This document shows, piece after piece, positions 47,301 through 61,600 of a stretch of DNA of 64,000 nt; position 1 is the first letter of the stretch, and every line of letters begins with the position of its first letter. Under the pieces are notes generated by a model. The model saw nothing but the letters and a program-made list of their open reading frames with translations. It was not told the DNA's origin and ran no database searches. The DNA is taken from NCBI RefSeq assembly GCF_019399895.1, contig NC_091881.1, forward strand, positions 126,501 to 190,500, in the 5' to 3' direction. Made by a program: the position numbers and the translations under genes. The stretch comes from Cardiocondyla obscurior (taxonomy: Eukaryota; Arthropoda; Insecta; Hymenoptera; Formicidae).

Positions 47301-50300
47301 TCAGCCACGCGTTAATAAAAACCTATACTTTCTTTCTTTTCTTTTTTTTTTTCTAAGAATTAAAATTGTGTAAAAATTTATGAGAAACTACAAATTAAAG
47401 GGACGTTGTTCCAATTAACGAGACAATTTTTATTTCCTAAAGTCACTCTCCCCCTTCTTCGTTATTCGCGACTTTTCTTTTTCGCGGGTGATCCGCGATT
47501 ACGACTTTCTCCCCTTCCGGTCGGAAAGCGCGTCGTCGTTGCTCCGACACGAAACTCAGGCAATCAGTGGCACTTCTCTGTCCTCCGGATGGGAGGGGTA
47601 AGGGGGTAGAGAGCGGTTCAATGCATAATCTCTTGCTCCACTTCGCGAGAATGGGATCCCGACGACGCGCGTTCCCGAAAGGAGGATCGTCGAGACGCGG
47701 ACGATCTGGAAATTCGGTTACGGGCCTCGTTACCCTCGTCTCCCGCACCCACGTCCCCCATTCTACGGGCTGTCGACGCTCGCCGAGGGTTCGAAAGCCC
47801 CTTTCGCACGGGGGTGAGTTTCTCAACTCGTTTTCACGAGCCGTTTGTGCCAGACATTCGCGATACCTGCGATCGTGCTCATCCCCCTTTTCGATTCTAC
47901 CACCTCTGTCCTTCCGGTTGCGGTGCGATGGTTCGCAGATTTTCAATTCGCCGAAACAGGGACGTTTAAATTTAAACGGGGTTACTGGTATCTTTCCTCT
48001 TCCGGTATCAAGTGTGAATAGATTGAATCTGCATATCTGAATAATTTCGATATCGCGCATCATACAATGGAACCGCTCTTGTAGTTTTTCTCCTTCGCGA
48101 GGAACGATACTACCGAGTTCTGGTCAGGTGCACACCGCAAAGATACACTCGAAGTATTGAGAATCTATTTTATTCCGTATCTATTTCGCGAGTGCATGGC
48201 TGAGCTATATTTCATACGCTTTGTTGACTTTTTACTATTAAAAATTTTTTTTTTTTATATATTTATTTTTAAGCATATTCTTTTGTACGTAAAATTGGAT
48301 ATAGCGAGGTACGAAGATGTCACGCGAGTAACGCACCTAATTCTTTACCTACGCTTGTTGGAAATTCACGTTACCGCTGCGGCAAAGTTACTCCGTGGCA
48401 AACGATGAATGTTAATCTTATGTTAATGAGTTGGCCAGCCACTGTGACTTTATATTTTACCATTTATCTGCGTAATGAGTATGCAAAATTATGACCTCAT
48501 TTATGATAAAATCGAAAAAGTAAAAAAGATCTCGGAGCGAGCGGCGCGCACCGTCATCGCCGAGCGATATTTCGATAATTAGAACATTTCTACATGTGGG
48601 GAGAGGGGGTGGGGGAATAATTAACGGGCGCTTGTAACTTTCTTCGCTTCGATGTTGCACAGGATATTAATCAATACCCGCAGCGGTACACGCACACAAA
48701 AGCGATCTGCCGATGTTCTCGTGGCCGGCTGGTTAAATTTGCAGGATTACCTCTCGTCGCGCGCGTTAGGCGGCACGTTCAAACGGACTCGGCATTTAAG
48801 CGTACTTACGCGTTTGGAGAGCATTTATTATACCGGATGAGTTATTCGTACCGGTGCAATCCGGGGAGAAGCGGCTGTTAATAAAACTTTCATTTACAAG
48901 AGTTAATTACCCGGACGGGCACGAGCGGGGAAACTAATTGCGATAGTTGAAGCGCTCTTCGCGAGGCCGCCTCGCGTTTAATAAATGTAACTGCGCTGTT
49001 ACGCAGCCCCGTAGGTTTTCTTTTCGTTTATTAATATTTATGCCCCGCTCGATTTGCATATCCCTGACTTTGCTGACAACGTGTTCTCTTTCGGGCGTCA
49101 TCTTTCGCGTGTATACGCGCCAAGGCGAAATTTCAGAGGCTGCCAGATTCTTTCGCGAGGATTGTTTTCGCCGGGGGGGAGGGGGAGGGAGGATTTTACT
49201 ATCTCGTGCGCGGCTGTCGTTCACTTTTTCCTGGACAAGCGCGAAGAACGCGCGTGGTCGAGTGCCACGATAATGGACGCCATTATGTGCCCGCTATGAT
49301 ATTCGATGCTACCTGGATATCTTATAACAGTACGTGGCCGTCGGAATATCTCAGTTATCAAATTTCAAAGATTTTTTAAATCGCTGCGGAGGAAGCCTGC
49401 GTTAATATACTTTACTCCTTCGTAAATGCAACGAGGAGTGGAAAGTAAATGTAGGTACATGTATACTATAATATGTATAGTATATATGTATATATATTAT
49501 TTGAACGTCGAAAGTATACATATATTACATTATTTAAATGAAATCGATTTCTTCGTGACGGGTAGATATCGGGGAAACGGCCAACTCTTTAATTAGACAA
49601 TCGATTTTTTTATAGCTCGGCTAAATAATGAACAAAAGGACGACCGAGCGTTACGAAATTCCTAATTCATGCGACATCGAATATGAATGTTGCCTTCGAA
49701 GTTCCTACGGATTTCGGCTATCGGACCTCGTTTTCCCGACTCATTATTTAATGCATCTCGGACGGACAATTATTCTCCGCGGGAGACAAATATCGCGAAT
49801 AATCGATGGTGATACGCGTGATACAAATCTGATCGGAGGGAAAGAGAGAGAATGACCCTTATTATCGCCGAACGCGATTGAATCGCCGTTAACGTCGCGC
49901 TCGTTGGCGCTTCATCAATCACGAAACTTTTCTCGTCGCCGGCCGCAGATTTCGTCGCCGTTTGTCGCCGCTCGCTCGGAAATTAGGACGGAATTCGAAG
50001 AACGCGAACGTGGGTCCGTTCTTGCCACGGCGATTTATCACGGCTCACGCTCGGTGCTCACGCCTCCGGTCCGCGATCCGTCGCGAAGGGTAGTCTGATA
50101 CAATAGGCGATGGAACGTGGCACCCATTCGCGAGAGGTGGGCGAAGCAAACTTCGATGCCGCCGTCGGAGTCAATTGTCTCGTTTCCTCTCCGGCTGCTC
50201 GTCGATATTACGAGGCTTGATTGCGCGAGTTCCGATCTTGCCGGCAAATATTATCCGGGATACCGGGTCGCGACCTGTAATCACGTGTCGCATCGCTGCG

Positions 50301-53300
50301 AGAAGATGAGGGCTTCCGCCGCATAACGTTGAAACGATTAATCACCGCCGTTCCTTCGCGTTTGTTTAGCCGACTTTTATGTGGATAATTTTGCACTTAT
50401 ACCTCCCAGTTGTTTCCGACGTTTGAAGATATTAATGTAATTTTATTTTAACTTCTTTTTTATTGTTAAGCGCGATATCCGTTGCTGTTTTATCGAAATG
50501 CGATGGAAAGAAACGTAATAGGGTTTACTCGAACCGTATCCCGATTAATGCGTAGACGACATAATTGCCGCAGCTACGCCAGTAAATATGAAGCCATTAG
50601 GCGCACCTGCGTACGTTTACGTAAGTGCACTCCATCAACGGCGGAATGCACGCGCTATTTTCCGACGGCCGTGCAAAACTCCGTCCGGTCCTCGAAATCC
50701 CAGCCGCGCGTCGACCTAATGGCTCTTGTTACGATACGAGTGCCGCGCGAGGCAACGAAGATGGATCGGAAATTGGTCGAGCGTTGATGAATCGTCACAT
50801 TCGCGATGAATTAGAAACTAACGAGATTTATTCGTCAGTTAACCCTTTGACAAATTTCGGAGTCGGATTACAGATCATGCATATGATTTATCGATACGAA
50901 AGTAGAACGTTAAATTCGTGTATTCTTTGAAATAATAACTCAACGTTATCGAACTCCTGGATTTATCATTATTATTATTTTATTCAATATTCTTGATCAG
51001 CAGTGTAAATTAGTATGAAAATAAAGAAGTTCGCGCGAAAGAAAGCGAAAAAATTGAATAAATTTTTTTTTTTTTATAACCTTGCAATCAGATAGCGATT
51101 TTTTAGTTGATATTTTATGACGACGGCACTACAATCGGATATTCGGATTTTCTACAGCAGAGGCGAACGTTATATCCGCTAAGCCGCCGAAATTTTAACA
51201 GAAAGGCGCACGTTATCGCACGAAGCGCGGTAAATGCGCATGCAGGAACAATCTACTCCGGACTTGGTGATAAGCATGCAAATACAAATCTACCGGAGAT
51301 CCGCCTATCGGGACGGTAGAAGGCATCCTAAGTACACAGTTGATTGTTTGTTATCTCGCGAGAGCATGTACAGAGCGTTCCGTGGCTGCCCAGCCAGCCA
51401 TCAACGCGTAAAATTCGTAACGCACTTTGTAACGGTTTTAGATTTTGCCCTTTTTTGGTATAAAATATTTCGCGTTAAATATTTTTCGACGCACCGGTAT
51501 TATATTTTTTGTACTTTCTGCTAAAAATTATAAAAAATATTTTTTCCCTCGTTCTTCCTTTCTCTGTCTTTTTCTTTCTCTCAAATGTGAAAAAAATAAA
51601 AAATTACGATATAAAACTTATATTTCTAATTCAGAAAAATTTAATCGATTATTAATTTTAACATTTGCGAAATTCTTCGCACTTGTCAGAGGAATTTAAT
51701 TTATATAGCATTTTATGGGATTTTTAAAAGAATTCAATTTAAATTTATTTTAATACAACTTAAATTCTACGTGTTCAATTTACGTTGAAGATAAATTTTT
51801 TTAATCCGGCATCGTAATTGATCGTTATATGTTTCGTTCCTGTTATAGGATAACGGATATCTACTTGACATTCTTGCGGCGCAAAGAAATTAATGTGGAA
51901 TTCGGTGAATTTAATTGACTACTAACCATCCATCATGCTTCTGTCACACGAATTTAGCAATCGACAATGGACAACCTTTTATTACCATCGTTACATAGAA
52001 AACCCTTAAAATATATAACAAGATTTTTTTTATATTTATTAACCCTCGTTTAGTTTTATACTTGATGATATTTTGATGTCTACAATTTAGTTTTTTTCAT
52101 ACGAATATTTTATTTATGATATATTTTGGATTAAAATATTGCTATTTTAAATTTACGTGAATACCTTTGAAAATTTTTTTTACCAAAACTACTGTCGCTG
52201 CTGCATATCGCGCAAGATTAAAACAAGATACGGGACATTTTTTCATCCACGAAAAAATGTATAAAACACATTAGTTGTATGTCACGCTTTTTTCTTTTTT
52301 TTTTAAATAGAGCATGGAAAATATTAATTATTAAAGTCGAAGCGATATCTCGGTTTAGTGTAATCTCATTTTTTTTTCGATTACCTTATCAATTTTAATT
52401 TCTCGAATCACGGTAACGCGTGATGCGTAATTCCGCTCTCGATGTTCTAATGGAAATTTGGCTATTTACCTGTACGGTGTACTGACCACCGGCTATATCG
52501 ATCGACCGTGCGCATTCCCTATCCCCGAAGTCCATTTACACTGTAAACTGCATTTGACGTGGTGTGCACTAATTTCGAAGCTCTCCGGTAGCTTCGCCGT
52601 TACACCCTGTAAGATGACCACGTGCGGAGGGTCGTTTATGGTCGGAGCTGCACGGTTATGATCCTTCTCACTAGTCAGCTTACAAAACGACGCTCAAGCG
52701 AACGTTAGTTCTCGCAATATTGTCGCGCATAAGCAGTTTAAGTTCAGTCGAATTGCCGTTCATTAATTAATCTCTTATCCGGAAATAATCTCGTAATACC
52801 GTATCCAATACCGCGTTCCGTCACCGAGCGTCTACGAAAAGTTAATCAGGACCGAGATAATCCACGTTAAACAATGCGAGCGCGATTAGCCGGTGAAAAA
52901 AAAAAAAATATCCGCCGGATGCTTACGCGCGGGCGTTACAAGTAGAAAGGGGAGCAGAGGAAAATGTTATACGCGAGGAAGAAAAGTGCGGATGGCCATC
53001 TGCATGGACAGACCGCGCTTCCGAGAAGGATCGAAGGTATAACCGAGTAGAAAGGGGTATTTTCCGTACTTCCAGAGTCAGCCCGAGAATCTGTCGCTAA
53101 CGACAATGCAATTCCGCGGCGACGATCCGGCCGAGGGATGGTATTTTCCAGCCGTCCCGCCCCAGCCTCTCGCGATTCTTTCAATACCGGCGGAAATTCG
53201 CCGCCATCTGCCGTGGAAGGAAGATTCTCCTCTCTCACACTAGTCAAACTTTTGCCGCGTCTCGTCTGAACCCGACCGATTTGAACTCTCTTCTCCCGCT

Positions 53301-53342
53301 GTTACCGTCGATCTCCGCCGCTATTTTTTTTTTTTTTTTTAG
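44354..53342. other. Long non-coding stretch
   Basis: AT-rich at 44.6-46.0 kb (with T25 at 45451-45475) and 51.4-52.4 kb; CG-rich from 46.0 to 51.0 kb. A minus frame at 46110-46188 starts with ATG and runs 26 codons to GAA/GTAAGTT, a possible first coding exon but unsupported otherwise. The 206-codon minus frame at 47443-48063 starts with ATG but has an equally long frame opposite it and no domain. A TATG/TATA repeat lies at about 49465-49500. Confidence 0.4.
45451..45475 (+). repeat. T25 homopolymer
   Basis: An uninterrupted T run followed by CTAG. It could serve as a pyrimidine tract for the AG at 45478-45479, but the following frame has no donor. Confidence 0.9.
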
Positions 53343-53429
53343 GCAAAAACTTTCGGCGCGCCGTCTGCGCTGAGTTATCATGTTCGCGATTGTGCTGTTT
53401 CGATTCCCGTCGAACGGCTCGTTCGTTAG
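53343..53429 (+). CDS. Weak candidate terminal exon
   Basis: A T18 tract ending TTTTAG at 53342 precedes 28 codons in frame 1 (AKTFGAPSALSYHVRDCAVS onward) ending at TAG (53427-53429), with an AATAAA near 53683. In the phase left by the signal-peptide exon at 33768-33823 the segment is instead open for about 30 codons with four Cys before a stop. Both readings are short, and T-runs before AG are common in this window, so chance is likely. Confidence 0.17.
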   Translation, partial: AKTFGAPSALSYHVRDCAVSIPVERLVR

Positions 53430-56400
53430 AGCAATAGTAACAGTCGTTTGAAACGTTCTGTTCTCTCTCGATATTTATACCGCTCTCGGCGGGGTTCCGT
53501 ACTTTGTTTCGACGATTATCCGCCGCGAAAAGAAAGCGATGCAACGCGGGATAAGTTTAATCGCGGATATCGGAAATTTACGCTATCATTAAATTTCTAT
53601 GACACGAGAACTATTGTATAGGTTGGAACATAGTTTTTTTCGTTAAACTTTGATTTTTTTTTTATGTGTGTTTGCTTTTACAAAATAAATAATGTAAGAA
53701 CCATTAGCGAGGGAGGAAGAGCGAGAGGGAGGTTTAGTAAATAACATTTTTTTTTTTTTATAATTTTAGTTCAATGAATATTCACGAATTTAAAAAGCCT
53801 CAGGTTCACAATACCTATCTCGTTAAAAGTTTATGCTTCCACCCTGTCGTTTTCCTTCTTTCTCTTTCGAATTTCTCGCTCTTGCTTAGAGCCTGAAAAA
53901 TTCAATAGCAGCGTGTGCACTCGCATCGTACAACGCTAACGTAAATATACGAGTGCACCGGTGCTTTTACGGGGCCATATATACCTTTACGGACTTTCGT
54001 GGAAATGTATCATCAAAGGCCAGAAATGACAGCAGAGTTCGAATAACGAAAGCCGATTTCTTGAAAGGAACGACGTTTACGTGGTTCGCGAAACGAGTAA
54101 TCGATTTTCGGTCGTGCGCAGCGTATCACGCCAATTCTTTTCCTCCGTTGTACATATAGATTCGCAATTGGAAACTCCGAATTCGACAACGCCGCCGAAT
54201 ATTATCGAGATCGAGGGGATCTCGGCCCGCGCCAGAGAAGATTCACCGGCGTCGCGTCTTGCGCGCGTTTATAAATGACGATAACTCACGGATCCTTCGC
54301 TCATCTCTCAGCTCCGTCACCTGTCAGGTCGCGTACGCCCGCCAATTTTTACGCGCTTCGGTTGTTATCTCGCATAAAATATCCGCCTCTCTGCGTTAGG
54401 CGGCGCTACTCGGACGGCCAGGCGAGGTTCGAGTAATGGAATTTCCCACCCGTTCATTCCATCGGGATCTTCAATTCAACGCGAGCGAACAACGCGCGCG
54501 CCCATCTCCCGGGGTGGCAGTGTTATTTTTCATTCGAAAGAGAAGCGCGGTAGCGGGGTAAAGCCCCGAGGGGAGGCCGGCGAGCGTGAACCCGACGCGA
54601 CGTTACGTCGATCTATCTCGCAAGCCCGAAGATAGAGCCTAACGACGAGCGGCGCGGTCCTTTATCTTGCCCCGCGTAACGACCCATGATTATTTACCCT
54701 CCGCGCCCTCCTCGCCCCCGCGTCCCGTTACAGCGCGCGGATGGAAATTCAAAAGACTGCGAGCACCCGGGATGTTCATTCTGCGCGCTCAATGGACTGC
54801 GAGAGTGCCGCACTCGATCTTCTCGGGCGCGCGGTATGATGGCCTGAAATTGCGCCGGCAACAGAGTAACTTCGCGCCGTAATGAAAAGAAGTATTCGCG
54901 GCCGTTTAACGCGAATAGGGGACGATCCGTGAATTCCGGCTCCGCGAGAGAAGAGAGAGTTGTTTTTTTTTCTTTTTTTTTTGCGCGTTGCACAGCGCGT
55001 TACTTCGACACGTATGTTTCCCGTACGATTCCGAAAAGTAAGCGCCGCCAATTTATTACCGCTATCAAACACCATTAAACAGTTGCACAATGCCGGCGAG
55101 CCCTAGGAGCTGCCGTGAGAGAAATGGTCCTCGCCAAGGGTCACGCGACTCCGCCCTCGTGTGGAGGGAAAAATCCTGTTCGCCACGAACGCTCGGACGG
55201 ATTCGGAATGACGAATGCGAATATTCGCACGGTCGCACGCGGAACAAAGCGGTCGGAGAAAACGTCGGGGAATTATTTGTGCGGCGAGCACTCGCGCAGA
55301 AATCAATGACGAAGAGCGAAGAGATTTATAGGGGCGACAGGGGGGAAAAAGGGGGTGGGACGCGATGAAGCAGAACTAAGGATGAGGAGGAACGATCGTG
55401 CACGGCCAGCAACAACGAAGATAGCGGGCGGCGAGCGCTTATCGCCGCGTCGGCGATAACGCTCGATGAAGTATCGCGGTTTAATAATCTGGAGGAAGCG
55501 ATCGCGCTGAATCGCTCGTGAGAGAGAAAAAAAAAAAAAGAAAAAAATGATATACCGCGACGGCTATATTCGGCAGAAACGCTGATTGGAGATCTGTCGG
55601 AGATGCGCGAATCGTTGCACGTCAGAACGCACTCGAAATTACTATTGCCGTCGTCCGAACGTCGAGCAGATGTGCTCTGCACTGTTCGCAACGTCCGCTT
55701 GTCTATTATCGTAAACTTTTTCTCGCTTCCTCTCAGCACCGATCACTTCTAATTACGAATATAAATTTGCCGGAAAATATTAATAACCGCCGTGTAGCTG
55801 TACTTCGCGGTGTTTCTAATTAAATCTCTTGCAAAATATCTACGTCGCCCACACCTGTATTTCGAATGGAAAATACATTGTAATGCAAACGTCCCAGTTT
55901 TGCGCCTCGTCGTCTATCGACCTTCCCCTCCTGGAAATGCAGTCTCTCCCGCGCTCCTGCGGAGAGTGCTAACTTTAATTAAGTGCTGATAAGCGAGAAC
56001 GCCGGGAATTTATTTCGGATCCAAAGAGAAATATTAGAGTTGCACTGCACTCGGAGCCTCGCAAATATCTTGGCGGTATTTAAGCGCCGCCCGGACCCGT
56101 AATCAAGCGCAAATTATAATAGATTTATTACCGATAAAGGTAATATCGGATGATTTCCACGTTAATTCGATATCATCGGGAAATTCTATCGCGGCACCGC
56201 CACCGTTGATAATTTTGTACTTAACATATTCTATTTATGAATTCTAAGAGTAATTAAATTATCCCGAGACTGATAAATATTTTCGAGCGCAACATTTCAT
56301 CGGACTAGTCTTACAAACGTAATGTCGATTAAAGAAGCGGGAGAGTCGGGGAAAATCCAGAAAATATGTTCAAAATATGGCAATGTTTTTCATCGGGTTA

Positions 56401-58097
56401 TGCACTTCCGACGTTTTTCCGATGGCCAGTTCAATTATCTATTCGTTTGACTCATTAATTTCCAGGGGACCATTAAAGTAATTATTGCAACCCGATAATA
56501 TTCGCCCGACACTCATTTATTCTATGCAGTTAATTAGTGCAGTAATTACATTATATACGCGTGTGTATGAAAGTTGAAATAACTCTACCACCTAAACGAA
56601 GATCCATATTTATTTGTGACGACACCGGCGTAAAGTTACCAAAATTAAGTATATGTAATTATGTTTCGATTTAAATTTAATTTTTTTTTCTTTTTTTTTT
56701 AATACAACAATGCGTTTACAGAAATACGTTATAGCAGCTTACATATTTGATAATCCATTTGCTGTATTGTGACGTCTATTTCTATGATTTAATTTAAAAG
56801 TAAATTATAAAAGTATACAGTTTATGTAGATTGAAATGTGTTAAAGAAGAAGTAATTTTACGTATTTAAATTCTTCAATGTTGTTAACAATTTTCCGCGG
56901 CGTTGGAAAAATAAGTAAAAAGAAGATGTAGACTTCTGCATATAAATTCTACAAATATGCTGCCTTTTTTTTTTTTAAACCGACGCGTCAATTTTTATTC
57001 TTTTCATAGCTGTCGCTGGAAATTGTGGTACCTTTTTTACTTTCACGTCCGTCTTGCAAATCTTATTTAGTGCGCTACATAATTACATATACGATTTTTT
57101 TTTTTTATTGCCAAAGCAAATATCGTTCTTTCGTAAGTCATTCTCAATATATGCAATTGTTCGGGTTTTCGGATCGTTTGGTTTAATCATTTTTTATTGC
57201 GAGATGCGCGAACGGAGGGGAGGAAAAAAAAAATATATATATATACGATACGAGAAAAGTCTGAATTTTTCATGAGTCGTTTCTACGTACGAGGATTACA
57301 AATTGGAAAAAATTGTGTCCATAGTTGTGGACGTTGTACAGGCAAAAAGATTAAACTAGCGACGCAGCGAGGGGAATAATTAACCAGTCGTCCGTCGGTC
57401 GGACGACGGCGGACATTTTTCATCTGACCACGGCGAATTGCATTACTCGATGCCGCATTAATTAGTCGCATCGAGGCGACGGTGACGTGATTGCGCATGT
57501 CGGATCCGCGCGCGTTGCCCGACAGATAGAGAATCTATCTGGGCCGCGGAAACGCGGACACTGGACCCCCTTGTAAAATGTAAATTCTCCGCGATTAACT
57601 CGATTAATCCCTCGCACCGATCGCGTCTCGATAGCGCTGTTTTCGCGCCGACACGTCGGGCTGGATTCGCGGATTTCGCTCGCTTCCGTAAGCCCCTTAA
57701 AGCGGCAGTTCGCAAAATCACCCCTCTTGCCTGTCGGTCCGTTTATATTCCAAACCGTCGATGTAGAATAACCATTGACTTTCAAAGGAAAAAAAGAAAA
57801 AAACACGCGTGCAAAATTGAAGCGGTAGGTACGCGACGTACGTTCGGAATCTTGAATTTAAAGTGCGGTCTGATGATCCAACTAAATCTCCTTTTCGGAA
57901 AATGAAAGACCGAATGAAGCAAAATTTCCACGCTTAACGATATGTTATCGGTTTTTTTAATCCCTCAATTTTTTTTTTCTTTTTCAAGGTTTTCGATAAA
58001 GTATTCTCTTCATAGGGTTTTCCTTCGCTCAAAATATCTTCAATCCTCGCTCGCGAATAGCCCCGTCGTCGTTGAAATCCAATGCGGCTCGGCTTAC
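53430..58097. other. Non-coding DNA
   Basis: CG-rich to about 55.7 kb, then AT-richer with many TTAATTA-type sequences between 55.95 and 56.56 kb and T-runs near 56680 and 56966. An acceptor CGCTTCCTCTCAG at about 55737 opens a 27-codon frame without a donor. No gene is supported. Confidence 0.45.
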
Positions 58098-58142
58098 CCG
58101 TTACCTCGCGAGGCTTTGCCTTCGAATGGGTTGAAGAGGCGG
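58098..58142 (-). CDS. Candidate 45-nt exon
   Basis: On the minus strand about 50 nt of nearly pure pyrimidine ending TCAATCCTCTCTTCAG precede 45 nt ending AACGG before GTAAGCCG; an earlier donor GCGAG/GTAACG is also available. Two frames are open (RLFNPFEGKASRGN and ASSTHSKAKPREVT). The plus strand here is a GA-rich frame encoding Glu/Arg-rich sequence, so the pyrimidine tract may reflect low complexity. Confidence 0.22.
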
Positions 58143-58554
58143 CTGAAGAGAGGATTGAGGCAGGAACGAGAGAGGAAGAAAGAAAGGGAGAGCCAGGGGT
58201 TCGAATCCTCTCTGAACAATTGAACGATTATCGGGAGATTTGCTGCCGTTCAGCCGCGATTCCGAAAGATGGCCGCGTGTCTACTTCACCTTGTGAATTA
58301 TTCAATAGTACTGAAACGAAATTTTATCTACCCGCCCCCTAGCCTCCCGCGTTCGTGTAATTTCCTTCTGTTCGTGAACGACGACACGTTGTTACTGTTT
58401 ATGCGATTCGACGAAGTTGGGAGCGAATTACAAAAGCTGGGTGGAAACGAGGTGTCATTGCTTTTGATGCATAAATGGAATAATGTCATTACTGAAATAG
58501 ATATCATTTTTGTAGCATCAATTTTTTTTTTTTTTTTTTTTAACTCCTTTTCAG

Positions 58555-58601
58555 GAACGAATTTATCGAAGCGTGTAATTACACGTATCAGTTGTAACAA
58601 G
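58555..58601 (+). CDS. Weak candidate 47-nt exon
   Basis: A T19 run, then AACTCCTTTTCAG, precedes 47 nt ending AACAAG before GTGCGCAG. One frame is open across it (two bases, then TNLSKRVITRISCNK); the other two close. The acceptor is strong and the donor moderate. There is no neighbour exon and no recognisable product. Confidence 0.2.
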
Positions 58602-61600
58602 GTGCGCAGTTGATGCATTTGAAAGAGTAGCCGAGATGTTTTTTCGAAATTTGACGCGTGTCGGGTGTTCATAGTTTCGAATGTCGAATCGATCATTCGG
58701 GAACCATTTGCATTGGACGATACGGATCTTTTGTTCATGCGTTCGATCACCCTCGTAAAAACGCGGCGCGCTTAGATATTCGATGCCAAACATTGAAGCT
58801 GCAATAAATGTCGGTTCAGCTTTCGTTAAAAAAAAAAAGAAAAAAATTATTTTTTAAATACGTTCAAATTTCAGCACTCGGAATAATGTTATACAACGTT
58901 TTATGTTTTAACAACATTTTTATTGCGTGAGAAAAGAAGTGACTTTGTTGATAGCGACGAAATCTCGCTTTCTAGCCAGCTAAAAATAAGGAGCCGACCG
59001 GAAGTCGCGGTCGTCTAGTGCGCGAGCAGAGAACGGCAGGGAGCCTGGAATAAATAGACGAAGTACTTCCAGCCGTACTTTTCTGTCGCGAGAGGACAAC
59101 TTTTGCATAGAATATGCGAGAACTTGCACCCACCAGCGTCGTTTCGTTTCCGGAGTTTTTACTTTTCTGCCGAGCCACGTGGCCGCGGCTTATTGTTGAC
59201 AAATCTAAGCTCGATGCATTTCAGACTCTTACGTATTCTCACATCCCTCTACACGTCATTCGCAGACACGTGCAACATTTTATAAATAACGATTAAAAAT
59301 TAATTGCAATAAAATTTACGAAGAAACAAAGACACGCGTGAAGACTAACGCTCATTTTTTTATTTGTACTTATTAACTACAGTAGGCACGAAGATTTTTA
59401 TCTCCGCGTCGTCTCACATTATAATTTCATTTTGAGGTTTGCGGGTGACGGGGAAAGCTTCCGAGCCTGCGAATAATATTCGTGCCTCGCTCGGCAATAA
59501 CGTTGTACGTTAGAGCTGCCGCGGATGCTGGTTGCGCTGGGTAACAGAATTTATTAAGCCACACGAGGATACGCGATACCATCCCGTGTCGTTCTCGAGG
59601 TGTTTATGACGAATCCGTTTTTTTAACTAACGGAAACTTTGTACCCTCTGGCTCTCGACAATAACTTCTAATTTCGCGGGAGTATTATTTATCGATTTTT
59701 GAAAAAGGTCCGGACGGCAGGTGCCTGAAGCGCGCGGCTGCGCATCGTACGTTGCATGAATTTAAACGTCGTTGCATTTCGCGAGCAAAAGTACATCCTT
59801 TAAACGACAGCCAGCAAATTGCACTTTAGCGTAACTCTGTATTATGCGCGTAAAAGAGGAGCGGGACGACACCGGAGAGGCGCATCTTGCATCGCGCGCG
59901 CAAGATCCCGGGCAACGAGAGGGAAGGTTCGTTGGCTTTGCGATGGTACCTTTGCGTATAGCGGAAGATATCGGGCGCGTTCTTCGTTAAAACGCTCCCC
60001 GGACGCGGGCCGTAACGGCTACCGCGTTGTGAAATTGCAGCGAATTCCCGTGAATTATCGGCCAATAGGGTCTATCATATCGAGTCATCACGCTGGAAGC
60101 TCGCAGCGCATCCCTCGGTCTTCGAGTTGGCGCGAGCCGCAGCGACGGTCGTTTGCCCACTTCCCCCCGCGTGGAAGTAAGAGCACCCGAGACTTCCTCG
60201 CTTCGTTAAGTTTTATCGTAACGCGATGCAAGCTCGCAGACGCGCTTCCCAGGCCCCTGACAGTTTCAGCGAAATAGTTTCGCGTGGAGTAAACCGTTGC
60301 CGCGTCCGGATCGTCTAACGCTACCGCCGCGTACGCGTTTCTCATTTGGAAATTAGTCGGACGCGCAGCGCGGGGGTATTAGCGAATAGTTTCGGCAAAC
60401 TTTATCGGAGAAATTTTCAAACCGCCGCGCAGTCGATTATTGTCGAGCGAGAATCTCATTGAGCGCCGTCCTTTCCGCATTCTTCCCGAAGTACGTTAAA
60501 TATCTTCTTTCCCGCTACTTAATTTCTAAATATCGACGACGGGAAAAAGCTCGCGATAAATTATATTTCATTAAAAATTCTGCTGCGAACCAGCGTGGGA
60601 AATAAATAGAAAAATAAGCGCCCGTCGACGCAGTCGACGTTGAATTAAAAGGTCACGGGACGACGAGGGTTTCTCGATCGAAGATTTCTCTTGACAACGT
60701 TACGGAATCTTGTGCAATTAATTATTAAAACTCGCCGTGGGTCTTTAAATGTGTAAACATATTCTAATTAAACTTGTCACGTTAAAAGTCCCCGTAGCTT
60801 TGCAGACGAGGACGTTACAAAAACAATTTAATCTCGCGCGCACCGCGGACTTTATTGCACGAGCTGTTTGTTAGAAACTGCCGCGGTAATCCCTGTATTT
60901 GGCAATAGTTTACAGCGCGCGTGCACGAACTGCTGGCCGGAGCTTCGAAATTATTAGTTTAATGTATCCCGGGAAGTAGATCATGTTCATAATAACAGGC
61001 CAATTGCGCGTACCGCACGGACTTTTAATTAAACAGATGCCACTCATTTCGGGAAGTATGAGGTTCGGTTACAATCCGCGTAAATAAACTGTTGGCTCGC
61101 GCGAGGCCGTTTATTGCCCGTGCACTTCTATATTTTGGATATTAATTTGATGCATCACGGTAGTTGATTTCGAAATGGGTATTTTGAAGCGGCGGGACGA
61201 GCAGCAGCTGCAATTAATCGTATCAACGAATATTTAATAATCCCACCCGTGTGTAAATGAATATTCAAAGCGGAACGTCGATAAAAATGCTCGCGACGGC
61301 GAATAAATTTGAATGCGTTCCTTACGAGTCTCGATTACGATCCGTGACGTGTAAGCTCGTCGGTAATTCCCAACTTTCCCCTCGGGGCTTTTCTCCGCGG
61401 AATTAGGCGGCGTACCGCAACGAGTTCCGCGCGATTTGGCGGTTTAGACTTTCGTTTCCGGATACTGGGGCTCGTGAAACAATCGCGACTGATTTCGCGG
61501 ATTATTTAAAACTGCCAGCTGATCGCAGTCGTTGGATCGCCGTCATTTGCCGTGAGAGTGAAAGAGAGAAAGCGTGAGGGGGAGGGGGAGCCTTTTAATT

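Noticed and set aside
47790..47808. GGGTTCGAAAGCCC, tRNA T-arm-like
   Set aside because: Loop and stem register are wrong for a T arm and no other cloverleaf parts are present.
47443..48063. 206-codon minus-strand frame with ATG start
   Set aside because: A 157-codon frame lies opposite it, there is no domain or splice context, and CG-rich DNA in this window readily yields frames of this size.
58195..58212. GGTTCGAATCC, a match to a tRNA B box with a pairable T stem
   Set aside because: No acceptor stem partner, A box or anticodon arm upstream; the preceding 60 bases are GA-rich low complexity.
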